Origin: an uncultured Clostridia bacterium
GTDB lineage: Bacteria; Bacillota; Clostridia; UBA1381
Assembly: GCA_934476075.1 (NCBI GenBank)
Contig: CAKSNH010000028.1
Coordinates: 1 to 20,702, forward strand
Length of the DNA: 20,702 bases
Direction: 5' to 3'
Shown: positions 7,128 through 14,512 of the stretch, in pieces
How positions within the stretch are numbered: the stretch's first letter is position 1
Layout of the letters: each line of letters opens with the position of its first letter
Made by a program: the position numbers and the translations under genes
Notes under the pieces: model-generated
Database searches by the model: none
What the model saw: only the letters and a program-made list of their open reading frames with translations
Told to the model about the DNA's origin: nothing

Positions 7128-7174
7128 TAGTGCTGATTTGACGTCTTGGTCAGGTCAGCACTATTGTGATTTTT
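7128..7174 (+). terminator. Terminator of lgt
   Basis: TAGTGCTGA (7128-7136) pairs perfectly with TCAGCACTA (7155-7163), with a further GAC/GTC pairing inside. The tail TTGTGATTTTT follows. Confidence 0.75.
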
Positions 7175-7227
7175 GGGGATTGTCGAAAAATAAGTAATAT
7201 TGACGTCATGTGAAAGGAGCATTTTTT

Positions 7228-7407
7228 ATGGCAGACAGAAGAAAAATCAGAAAGATGAAAAAGGAATTTGAAAAATTGGTGAAACAATTCGGAACGGATA
7301 ATTTGTGTAATCCGATTATCATCGAAAAAAGCATTGAATTGGAACGTGAACTGTATGACTGTTTGAGCGAATACAGATTGCAGCTTGCTCAAAGTTACGC
7401 AGAATAA
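7228..7407 (+). CDS. Spo0E-like small protein (59 aa)
   Basis: ATG 7228 is chosen over the in-frame GTG at 7210 because AAAGGAG (7213-7219) lies 8 bases before it. The product is a basic, helical 59-residue protein. The block NPIIIEKSIELERELYDCL resembles the SxELD region of Spo0E-family aspartyl-phosphate phosphatases, which dephosphorylate Spo0A-P and delay sporulation. The exact SQELD motif is altered to SIELE, with Glu in place of the key Asp, so activity is doubtful. The fold (two antiparallel helices) and length fit the family. A strong terminator follows, so it is probably monocistronic. Confidence 0.5.
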   Translation: MADRRKIRKMKKEFEKLVKQFGTDNLCNPIIIEKSIELERELYDCLSEYRLQLAQSYAE

Positions 7408-7457
7408 TATTTGTTAGGTTTAAATAACAAAAATATTAATCAGAATAAAATAATATG

Positions 7458-7507
7458 AAAAACTTGCGTAAAATCTATATGTTTTATTGCAAGTTTTTTC
7501 TTGTTTT
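7458..7507 (+). terminator. Terminator of the Spo0E-like gene
   Basis: AAAAACTTGC (7458-7467) pairs with GCAAGTTTTT (7489-7498), and inner GTAAAA/TTTTAT pairs lengthen the stem. It ends in TTTTTTCTTGTTTTT. It insulates pflB from the genes upstream. Confidence 0.85.
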
Positions 7508-7716
7508 TACATGAAATAAGCATTATATTGGCAGTTAGTTAAGAAAATTATTAATATACTAAAAAGGTATTATTTATACATTTTTGATGATATTATATAA
7601 AAAGCGATAAAGAAATTATGTATAATGCACAAATTTAAAATGGTATATATACATTATGCACAAATAGCACAGTTATTCTTTAAAATAATATGTACAGTTT
7701 TTATATTACATTACTA
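7508..7716 (+). promoter_or_regulatory. AT-rich upstream region of pflB with a 31-base-spaced direct repeat
   Basis: No gene is visible in this stretch. ATGCACAAAT occurs at 7625-7634 and again at 7656-7665, exactly 31 bases apart (about three helical turns). The palindrome GTATATATAC (7643-7652) lies between them. The arrangement suggests binding sites for an activator on one face of the DNA upstream of the pflB promoter. This is inference; no known operator consensus is matched. Confidence 0.4.
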
Positions 7717-7745
7717 TTGATTTTTTTTTAACAAGGATATATAAT
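7717..7745 (+). promoter_or_regulatory. Promoter of pflB
   Basis: TTGATT (7717-7722), a 17-base spacer with a T-run, and a perfect TATAAT (7740-7745). The leader is about 84 bases. It holds two similar imperfect dyads, CCACATATGGT (7758-7768) and CCACAATATATGGT (7787-7800), which may be operator or RNA elements. Confidence 0.75.
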
Positions 7746-7835
7746 ATAAGCCGTAAACCACATATGGTGTATGGGCAAAACTCAATCCACAATATATGGT
7801 AAACCTAAAATCTATAAGATAGTGAGGTATTTAAT

Positions 7836-10058
7836 ATGAATCAATGGAGAAATTTTAAAGGTACTGATTGGCAAGACAGATTGGATGTAAAACTATTCAT
7901 CCACCAAAACTACACACCATATGAAGGTGACGCTAGCTTTTTGGCAGGTGCTACACAAAGAACAAAGGATTTGAACGCTAAGTATGATGCTCTTCGTGCA
8001 GAAGAATTGAAAAAAGGCGGCGTACTTGACGTTGATACTAAGACTGTTTCAACAATCGCAGGTTTCAAACCGGGTTATTTAGATAAAGATAACGAAATCA
8101 TCGTTGGTCTTCAAACAGATGCTCCTTTGAAGAGAGCTATCAACCCATTCGGCGGTATCAGAATGGCTACACAAGCCTGCAAAGAATACGGCTATGAAGT
8201 TGACCAAAGCATTTATGATGCATTTAAGTATCACAAAACACATAATGACGGTGTTTTCTCATGTTATTCAGCAGAAATGAGAAAAGCAAGACACGCTCAT
8301 ATCCTAACAGGTCTTCCTGATGCATATGGTCGTGGCAGACTTATCGGTGATTACAGAAGAGTTGCACTTTACGGTGTAGACGCTATCATCGAAAGAAAGA
8401 AACTTGACAAGACAAATCTTCAAACTCTTGATATGTCTGAACAAGTTGTTCGTAAAATCGAAGAAGTTCAAGACCAAATCAATGCTCTTAACGATTTGAA
8501 GAAGATGGCTGCTGATTACGGTTATGACATTTCAGCTCCGGCTAACAACGCTAAGGAAGCTGTACAATGGACATATTTTGCATACCTTGCTGCTATTAAA
8601 GAACAAAACGGTGCTGCTATGTCACTAGGCAGAACAAGCACATTCTTTGATATTTACTTTGAAAGAGATTTCGCAGAAGGCACATTGACAGAAGAAGGTG
8701 CTCAGGAAATCATGGACGATTTCGTTCTTAAACTAAGAATGTCACGTCAATTAAGAACTCCTGAATACAACGAACTATTCGCCGGCGACCCTAACTGGGT
8801 AACAGAATCAATCGGCGGTATGGCATCAGACGGCAGAACAATGGTTACAAAGAACTCATATCGTATGCTTAACACTTTGTACACATTGAACCCTGCTCCG
8901 GAACCAAACTTGACAGTTCTTTGGTCAAGCAGATTGCCTGAAAACTTCAAGAAGTTCTGTGCTAAGATTTCTATCGATACAGACTCAATTCAATATGAAA
9001 ATGACGATATGATGCGTGATATGTTCGGCGATGACTATGGTATCGCTTGCTGCGTATCTGCAACTGAAATCGGTAAGCAAATGCAATTCTTCGGTGCTCG
9101 TGCAAACGTGCCTAAGATGTTGTTGATGGCTATCAACGGCGGTCGTGACGAAATCCACGGCGAACAAATCGGTCCTAAGGGCGAAGTTTTGGACGGCGTT
9201 TTGGATTATGATAAGGTTATGGAAAGATTCCACGTTTACACAGCATGGTTGGCTAAACTATATGTAAACACATTGAACCTAATCCACTATATGCACGATA
9301 AATATGCTTACGAAAAAGTTCAAATGGCTCTACATGATACAAACGTAAAGAGAATCTTGGCTTGTGGTATGGCTGGTTTGTCAGTTGCTGCTGACTCACT
9401 AAGCGCTATCAAGTACGCTAAGGTTACTCCTATCAGAGATGAACGTGGTATCGCTGTTGACTTTAAGATTGAAGGCGACTTCCCTAAATATGGTAACGAT
9501 GATGACAGAGTTGACTTGATTGCTAGACAATTCTGTGAAGATTTTGAAAGAGAACTTGAATTGACACCTTCTTACAGAGGTTCAAAGCATACTCTATCAG
9601 TATTGACAATCACATCAAACGTTATGTATGGTAAGAATACAGGTGCTACTCCTGACGGACGTAAAGCCGGCGAACCATTCGCTCCTGGTGCTAACCCAAT
9701 GCACGGACGTGATTCTTCAGGTGCTTTGGCTTCACTTAACTCAGTAGCTAAACTTCCATATGACTGTTGCCGTGACGGTATTTCTAATACATTCAGTATT
9801 ACTCCTGCCGCTCTTGGTACAGATACAGATTCAGAAATTAGTAACTTGGTAGATATTCTTGACGGTTACTTCTCACAAGATGCTCACCACTTGAATGTAA
9901 ACGTATTGAACCGTGAAACATTGCAAGATGCTTATGAACACCCTGAAAAATACCCTAACCTAACAATCAGAGTATCAGGTTATGCTGTTCACTTTACACG
10001 TCTTACAAAGGATAAGCAACTTGAAGTTATTTCAAGAACATTCCACACAAAGAGATAA
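7836..10058 (+). CDS. pflB: Pyruvate formate-lyase (formate C-acetyltransferase)
   Basis: The 740-residue glycyl-radical enzyme splits pyruvate with CoA into acetyl-CoA and formate in anaerobic fermentation. The active-site pair Cys405-Cys406 lies in YGIACCVSATEIGKQMQFFG. The radical Gly715 lies in RVSGYAVHF near the C-terminus. FSCYSAEMRKARHAHILTGL and TPDGRKAGEPFAPGANPMHG are further family blocks, and the length is normal. The codons differ from those of neighbouring genes (GCT, ACA, TCA and CTA rich, few GCG), which is typical of very highly expressed genes. The ribosome site is modest (GTGAGG before ATG 7836). The activase gene follows after a terminator. Confidence 0.98.
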   Translation: MNQWRNFKGTDWQDRLDVKLFIHQNYTPYEGDASFLAGATQRTKDLNAKYDALRAEELKKGGVLDVDTKTVSTIAGFKPGYLDKDNEIIVGLQTDAPLKRAINPFGGIRMATQACKEYGYEVDQSIYDAFKYHKTHNDGVFSCYSAEMRKARHAHILTGLPDAYGRGRLIGDYRRVALYGVDAIIERKKLDKTNLQTLDMSEQVVRKIEEVQDQINALNDLKKMAADYGYDISAPANNAKEAVQWTYFAYLAAIKEQNGAAMSLGRTSTFFDIYFERDFAEGTLTEEGAQEIMDDFVLKLRMSRQLRTPEYNELFAGDPNWVTESIGGMASDGRTMVTKNSYRMLNTLYTLNPAPEPNLTVLWSSRLPENFKKFCAKISIDTDSIQYENDDMMRDMFGDDYGIACCVSATEIGKQMQFFGARANVPKMLLMAINGGRDEIHGEQIGPKGEVLDGVLDYDKVMERFHVYTAWLAKLYVNTLNLIHYMHDKYAYEKVQMALHDTNVKRILACGMAGLSVAADSLSAIKYAKVTPIRDERGIAVDFKIEGDFPKYGNDDDRVDLIARQFCEDFERELELTPSYRGSKHTLSVLTITSNVMYGKNTGATPDGRKAGEPFAPGANPMHGRDSSGALASLNSVAKLPYDCCRDGISNTFSITPAALGTDTDSEISNLVDILDGYFSQDAHHLNVNVLNRETLQDAYEHPEKYPNLTIRVSGYAVHFTRLTKDKQLEVISRTFHTKR

Positions 10059-10079
10059 TTTATTATTACATACATTTGA

Positions 10080-10109
10080 GGGACAGGCGGTTTTGTCTGT
10101 CCCTTTTTT
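10080..10109 (+). terminator. Terminator between pflB and pflA
   Basis: GGGACAG (10080-10086) and CTGTCCC (10097-10103) form a stem followed by TTTTTT. No promoter is clear before pflA, so partial read-through probably sets a low ratio of activase to lyase. Confidence 0.85.
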
Positions 10110-10163
10110 GCTAATAATATTTATTTTGACGGAACAGGAATATTTGAAAGGAGAAAGTGAGTT

Positions 10164-10874
10164 ATGATTGGATATGTACATTCGATTGAAACTTTGGCGG
10201 CAGTGGACGGACCGGGCGTTCGTACAGCTGTTTTTATGCAGGGATGTCCGCAGCGTTGTATATATTGCCACAACCCCGATACATGGTCAAATGAGGGCGG
10301 CGAGCCTACCGAGGTTGACGATTTGGTGAAAAAGATTTTGCGTTACAAGCCGTATTTTAAAAATGGCGGCGGTGTCACAATAAGCGGTGGCGAGCCGTTC
10401 AGACAGATTGATTTTGTAACGGAATTATTGAAAAAATTAAAGGAAAACGGTATTCACACCGCAACCGATACCTGTGGTTATTTCCTGACGGATAAGGTTA
10501 AGGAAGCATTGAAATATGTTGATTTGGTGCTTTTGGATATTAAGCATACCAATGCGGAAATGTTTACAAAGATTACATCGGTGCCGTTTTCACATACGGT
10601 CAATTTCTTAAACTATTTAAAGGAAATTCAAAAACCGATGTGGATAAGACAGGTAATTGTGCCGGGTTACACCGACAGTGAGGACCAAATCAGAGATTTA
10701 TTGAAAATGCTTGAAGGTGCGAAGGTTGAGCACATCGACCTTTTGCCGTACCATACACTTGGCGTATCAAAGTGGGAGGACTTAGGTATAGACTATCCTC
10801 TAAAAGGCGTAGAACCGCCTGAGAACGAAGTTATGGACAAATTAAGAGCAATCCTGCCCGACAATTTAAGATAA
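10164..10874 (+). CDS. pflA: Pyruvate formate-lyase activating enzyme (radical SAM)
   Basis: The 236-residue radical SAM protein has the cluster motif CPQRCIYC (Cys28, Cys32, Cys35, spacing CX3CX2C) after GPGVRTAVFMQG. The SAM-binding GGE motif follows in TISGGEPFRQ, with the preceding FKNGGGV. The length and the absence of an extra ferredoxin domain match PflA, which cleaves S-adenosylmethionine to abstract the glycine hydrogen of PflB. AAAGGAG precedes ATG 10164. Its position after pflB, in the same direction, supports the assignment. Confidence 0.97.
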   Translation: MIGYVHSIETLAAVDGPGVRTAVFMQGCPQRCIYCHNPDTWSNEGGEPTEVDDLVKKILRYKPYFKNGGGVTISGGEPFRQIDFVTELLKKLKENGIHTATDTCGYFLTDKVKEALKYVDLVLLDIKHTNAEMFTKITSVPFSHTVNFLNYLKEIQKPMWIRQVIVPGYTDSEDQIRDLLKMLEGAKVEHIDLLPYHTLGVSKWEDLGIDYPLKGVEPPENEVMDKLRAILPDNLR

Positions 10875-10884
10875 GATATTTATG

Positions 10885-10917
10885 AAACAGACAAGTATTA
10901 ACCGCTTGTCTGTTTTT
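10885..10917 (+). terminator. Terminator of pflA
   Basis: AAACAGACAAG (10885-10895) and CTTGTCTGTTT (10905-10915) form a perfect 11-bp stem with a 9-base loop and a T-run. Confidence 0.9.
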
Positions 10918-10949
10918 GCATAAAAAATTTAATAAAATGCAAAAAGTAC

Positions 10950-10980
10950 TTGACTTGGAGTTTACTCAAAGTGATATAAT
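10950..10980 (+). promoter_or_regulatory. MerR-type promoter of the flavodoxin gene
   Basis: TTGACT (10950-10955) and TATAAT (10975-10980) are separated by 19 bases, longer than the usual 17. The spacer is filled by the dyad ACTTGGAGT-TT-ACTCAAAGT (10953-10972, one mismatch). A long spacer carrying a central dyad is the hallmark of promoters activated by MerR-family regulators through DNA distortion. No MerR gene is present in the window. Confidence 0.85.
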
Positions 10981-11019
10981 GCAGTTGTAAATATGAATAA
11001 CCGTTAGGAGGAATTTTAA

Positions 11020-11490
11020 ATGAGTAAAAGTTTAGTAGCATATTTTTCAGCAAGCGGAGTGACAAAAAAGGCAGCGGAAATGCTGGCAAAAGTGACAAAC
11101 TCGGATTTGTTTGAAATTAAGCCGTCAGTTCCGTACACAAAAGCAGACCTTGACTGGACAAACAAGCAGAGCAGAAGTTCTGTTGAAATGCAGGATAAAC
11201 GTTCTCGTCCGGAAATTGCGGAAAAGTTGGCAGATGCGGATAAGTATGATACAATCTTTTTGGGATTTCCGATTTGGTGGTATGTTGCACCGACAATAAT
11301 AAACACATTTGTTGAAAGCTGTGATTTGTCGGGCAAGACAATTATTCCGTTTGCCACATCGGGCGGCAGCGGCATGGGCAAGACTGTTGATGAACTTAAA
11401 CCAAGCTGTCCGAACGCAAATTGGAAGAGCGGAAAAGTGATAAACGGTATGTCGGAAAAGTTACTTGCGGATTGGGCTGAAAATCTGTAA
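11020..11490 (+). CDS. Flavodoxin-family protein
   Basis: The 156-residue protein begins with an FMN phosphate-binding loop (YFSASGVTKKAAEML, residues 8-22). It continues with FLGFPIWWYVAPTIINTFVES (aromatic isoalloxazine contacts) and IIPFATSGGSGMGKTVDEL, typical of the Flavodoxin_4 type of FMN protein. These proteins carry electrons or act as small flavin reductases. AGGAGG precedes ATG 11020. The gene stands alone behind a MerR-type promoter, which suggests induction by a reactive aldehyde, metal or redox stress. The actual inducer cannot be read from the sequence. Confidence 0.88.
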   Translation: MSKSLVAYFSASGVTKKAAEMLAKVTNSDLFEIKPSVPYTKADLDWTNKQSRSSVEMQDKRSRPEIAEKLADADKYDTIFLGFPIWWYVAPTIINTFVESCDLSGKTIIPFATSGGSGMGKTVDELKPSCPNANWKSGKVINGMSEKLLADWAENL

Positions 11491-11513
11491 TTAAAAAAGC
11501 TTCTAATAGAAGT

Positions 11514-11589
11514 ACCGCCTGCGGGCGTGGGAATAAGGTAGCATTTTTGATTTTTCGTCATTGCATTTTACGCAATTCCCTACAAATTA
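11514..11589 (+). repeat. Dispersed 76-bp repeat, copy A
   Basis: It aligns without gaps, in inverted orientation, to 20521-20596, at 67 of 76 identical bases by hand count. It contains a small hairpin (TTGC/GCAA near 11560-11575). It lies just after the flavodoxin gene and outside any reading frame of note. Confidence 0.85.
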
Positions 11590-11594
11590 AAAAA

Positions 11595-11640
11595 TTGTAC
11601 AAAAAAACTGCCAAATGTTATTTGGCAGTTTTTTGTACAA
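11595..11640. terminator. Bidirectional terminator between flavodoxin gene and prs
   Basis: This is a long, nearly perfect inverted repeat: the core ACTGCCAAAT-GTT-ATTTGGCAGT is flanked by A-runs and T-runs and by TTGTAC/GTACAA. It serves the two convergent genes. Confidence 0.92.
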
Positions 11641-11643
11641 GAC

Positions 11644-12756
11644 TTACTTCAAGCCTTCAACCAATTTCTTAATCTTATTAACAGGGTTCAACAGACCGCT
11701 GATTGTTTCGTCATGATTTAATGTGTCAATCAATAGTGAGATATATTTTGACATATCAACTTCACAGTACCATTCACGAGATGCAAGACCAGGATTTCTG
11801 TATACAAGGTTTGTTGTGAATACCTTGTTGATTTTGCCTTCTGCATATGCTTTATCGAAACATTCCAAACCGGCACAGAACAAACCGAATGATGTAAACA
11901 CGAAAATTCTCTTTGCACCTTGTTCTTTTAGCTTTTCGGCAATATCTATTACAGATTCACCGCTTGAAATCATATCGTCAACGATAATAACGTCCTTGCC
12001 GTTTACGTCACGTCCCAAATATTCGTGAGCCTCGATAGGATTTTTACCGTCGATAATTACAGAATAATTTCTTCTCTTATAGAACATACCAAGGTCAAGT
12101 TCAAGCACTGATGAATAGTACATACATCTTGACATACCGCCTTCATCAGGTGAAATAACGATTGAATGTTCCTTGTCCAAAGTAATGTCAGGAATAGCAC
12201 GAACCAATGCTTTAATCATTTGGTATGTCGGCTGAACATCATCAAAACCGTTTAGCGGAATAGCGTTTTGTATACGAGGGTCATGTGCGTCAAATGTGAT
12301 AATGTTAGATGCACCAAGACTGATTAATTCCTGCAATGCGATGGCACAGTCCAAAGATTCACGACCCGAACGGCGGTGCTGTCTGCCTTCGTAAAGCATT
12401 GGCATAACAACGGTAATTCTTCTTGCTTTACCGCCCATAGCCGCAATAATACGTTTCAAATCCTGAAAATGGTCATCGGGACTCATGTATGTTTCGTGAC
12501 CGTACATTTTGTAGGTAACGCCGTAATTGAACACGTCACAGATAATGTACACGTCATGACCTCTGACAGATTCGTTAATAACACATTTACCTTCGCCTGT
12601 ACCGAAACGAGGGCAGGTAACATGAGTTACATATGTGTCATAGTCTTCGTCCTTACGGAACTGTTTCAGATAGTTGTCAATCTTTTGTGTGATTGGCTCA
12701 CATCCACGCATACTGATAATGCTTAATTTGCCATAAATAGGTGTTGATTCGCTCAT
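11644..12756 (-). CDS. prs: Ribose-phosphate pyrophosphokinase (long clostridial form)
   Basis: The 370-residue protein makes PRPP from ribose-5-phosphate and ATP for nucleotide, histidine and tryptophan synthesis. The PRPP-binding loop VIIVDDMISSGES (256-268) is clear. The block MPMLYEGRQHRRSGRESLDC (118-137) replaces the usual YARQDRK region, and FDAHDPRIQNAIP (155-167) replaces the DLHAxQIQGFF region. It is longer than the usual ~315 residues and clearly divergent, but similar long versions are known in Clostridia. GGAGGAG lies just upstream of its ATG. Specificity for the canonical reaction is likely, not proven. Confidence 0.88.
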   Translation of the reverse strand: MSESTPIYGKLSIISMRGCEPITQKIDNYLKQFRKDEDYDTYVTHVTCPRFGTGEGKCVINESVRGHDVYIICDVFNYGVTYKMYGHETYMSPDDHFQDLKRIIAAMGGKARRITVVMPMLYEGRQHRRSGRESLDCAIALQELISLGASNIITFDAHDPRIQNAIPLNGFDDVQPTYQMIKALVRAIPDITLDKEHSIVISPDEGGMSRCMYYSSVLELDLGMFYKRRNYSVIIDGKNPIEAHEYLGRDVNGKDVIIVDDMISSGESVIDIAEKLKEQGAKRIFVFTSFGLFCAGLECFDKAYAEGKINKVFTTNLVYRNPGLASREWYCEVDMSKYISLLIDTLNHDETISGLLNPVNKIKKLVEGLK

Positions 12757-12807
12757 TTTTTCTCCTCCAAATTAATTCTTTCGGAACACATAATTCTCTC
12801 ATATTAA

Positions 12808-12836
12808 TTTATAACACAAATTCACCTTTTTTTCAA
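12808..12836 (-). promoter_or_regulatory. Promoter of prs
   Basis: On the minus strand TTGAAA (12836-12831), a 17-base spacer and TATAAA (12813-12808) lie about 50 bases before the prs start. No terminator is visible between the acetyltransferase gene and this promoter. Confidence 0.65.
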
Positions 12837-12984
12837 TAGAAATAGTAGCATTTTTCACTAAAAAATAGACATATATTTTTCATAAATCTTAAATTATTTA
12901 TACAATTTTCATATTTTGCAACAAAAATATTAAGTATTTTAGAGAATTATTAAGCATTTTTATATATTTTTTTGCAAATTAAGA

Positions 12985-13560
12985 CTATACAAGCCGTGTT
13001 ATTTTTGCAACTTTTTTTGCAAGCTCCGCACCTAAACTGCGTGTATAAATATCGTTTGCCATATCGACAAAGTCTGCGTTGCTGTCGTTTATTTTCAGAT
13101 AAAGCATATGCATATCAACGCCGAACAGCTCCAATTTAACAGGCTGCACTTCAAAGCCGTTTCGCAGATAGAAATCCTTTCGGCGGCTGCGGAGTATATT
13201 CTCTTTTTCGCTGTCGGCTTTACCAAGCTCCTCAATCTCGATTATGATACCGCTCTTGTCCGCATAAAAGCGTTTGAACGCATTTATAAATGCACTGCCG
13301 TATCCTTTATCCCTGTATTCGGAAAACGTGGCAAGATAGTCGACAAGCACTGTATTATACTTGCTGTCGGTCAAGACAATGGAATATGCCACGGGTTTGT
13401 CCCCATCATAGAGCAGAAGTATATCCGCCTGCTTTTTCAGTATATACGATATGAGCAGTCCGAGCGGTTTACGCTCGCATTTGGGAAAATCTTTTAAGTA
13501 TCTTTTATAAACAGAAAACAAGCCTAAAAGACTTGTTTTCTTCATAGTTATATTATTCAT
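12985..13560 (-). CDS. GNAT-family N-acetyltransferase
   Basis: The 191-residue protein has the GNAT fold. The central strands ADILLLYDGDKPVAYSIVL and NTVLVDYLATFSEYRDKGYGSAF carry the acetyl-CoA loop (RDKGYGSAF), and RRKDFYLRNGFEV is the usual motif B region. The substrate is unknown. An AAGGAG ribosome site precedes its ATG. It starts 12 bases after the stop of uppP, so the two form an operon, but no functional link is evident. Confidence 0.85.
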   Translation of the reverse strand: MNNITMKKTSLLGLFSVYKRYLKDFPKCERKPLGLLISYILKKQADILLLYDGDKPVAYSIVLTDSKYNTVLVDYLATFSEYRDKGYGSAFINAFKRFYADKSGIIIEIEELGKADSEKENILRSRRKDFYLRNGFEVQPVKLELFGVDMHMLYLKINDSNADFVDMANDIYTRSLGAELAKKVAKITRLV

Positions 13561-13572
13561 TTTAACTCCTTT

Positions 13573-14406
13573 TTACGCAATAGGTGTCGCACCGCTTATC
13601 ATAAAGTATGCGATAACGATAATACCAAGCACAATTCTGTAATAGCCGAAAGCCTTGAAATCATGCTTTTTGATATATTTCATCAGGAACTTAATAGCGA
13701 TAACCGATACTACATATGCAACAACCATACCGAATATCAGCAATGCCCATTGCATACCGCTGAATGCCAAGCCGTATTTAACAATCTTTAAAAGGCTTGC
13801 TCCGAGCATTACGGGAATTGCAAGGAAGAATGAAAATTCCGCCGCAACATATCTTGATGTGCCGAGCAAAACCGCACCCAAAATTGTTGAGCCTGAACGA
13901 GATGTACCCGGTATCAATGCCAGTATCTGAAATACGCCTATAAGCAGTGCCGTTTTGTATGACAGACCTTCAAATGTGGTTATAGTCGGCTTTTTGTGGC
14001 GGCTTTCTATGATTATGAACAATATACCATAGATAATAAGCGTTGCCGCAACGGTAGGTGCGTTAAAAAATAATGCGTCGATTTTATCTTCAAACAAAAC
14101 ACCGATAATTGCCGCCGGAACTACTGCCGTCAATACTTTAAGCCATAGGCTGACAGTATCTGCTTTTTCTTTTTTTGTTTTCTTCGGCGAGAACGGGTTC
14201 AGCTTGTGGAAGTATAATGTCACAACCGCCAGAATTGAGCCGAACTGTATCACTACCATGAATACGTCAACAAAGCTTTTCTCGCCCGCAAGCGGCAAGA
14301 ACTGATTTACCAAAATCATATGACCTGTACTGCTGACAGGCAGCCATTCGGTAATACCCTGCACTATGCCCAAAATAAATACTTTTAAAAATTCAATAAT
14401 CTGCAA
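13573..14406 (-). CDS. uppP: Undecaprenyl-diphosphate phosphatase
   Basis: The 277-residue membrane protein of the BacA/UppP family recycles the undecaprenyl carrier for peptidoglycan synthesis and can give bacitracin resistance. Motif 1 is QGITEWLPVSSTGH (16-29) with Glu20 and His29. Motif 2 is PGTSRSGSTI (166-175) with the catalytic Ser and Arg region. Several hydrophobic helices follow. The start is TTG at 14406, supported by GGAGG nine bases upstream and by the family N-terminus. A TATAAT-like -10 (14451-14456, minus) with a weak -35 lies upstream. Confidence 0.96.
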   Translation of the reverse strand: MQIIEFLKVFILGIVQGITEWLPVSSTGHMILVNQFLPLAGEKSFVDVFMVVIQFGSILAVVTLYFHKLNPFSPKKTKKEKADTVSLWLKVLTAVVPAAIIGVLFEDKIDALFFNAPTVAATLIIYGILFIIIESRHKKPTITTFEGLSYKTALLIGVFQILALIPGTSRSGSTILGAVLLGTSRYVAAEFSFFLAIPVMLGASLLKIVKYGLAFSGMQWALLIFGMVVAYVVSVIAIKFLMKYIKKHDFKAFGYYRIVLGIIVIAYFMISGATPIA

Positions 14407-14512
14407 AACAAAATTCCTCCGATAAAATTATTTAGGAAAATCCTTAGTACATTATACAATAAAATGTGAATAAAAAAAACCCATTTACTAAATTATTTAT
14501 AAAAATTTAAGA

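Noticed and set aside
7717..7800. Rex or CcpA operator at the pflB promoter
   Set aside because: Neither the TTGTGA/TCACAA type dyad nor a cre-like sequence is present.
12842..12984. Terminator after the GNAT gene
   Set aside because: The region is AT-rich with only a short direct repeat (ATTAAGTATTTT/ATTAAGCATTTT) and no GC-containing stem.
14461..14512. Terminator between cca and uppP
   Set aside because: A T8 run exists on the minus strand, but only a weak AT-only hairpin precedes it.
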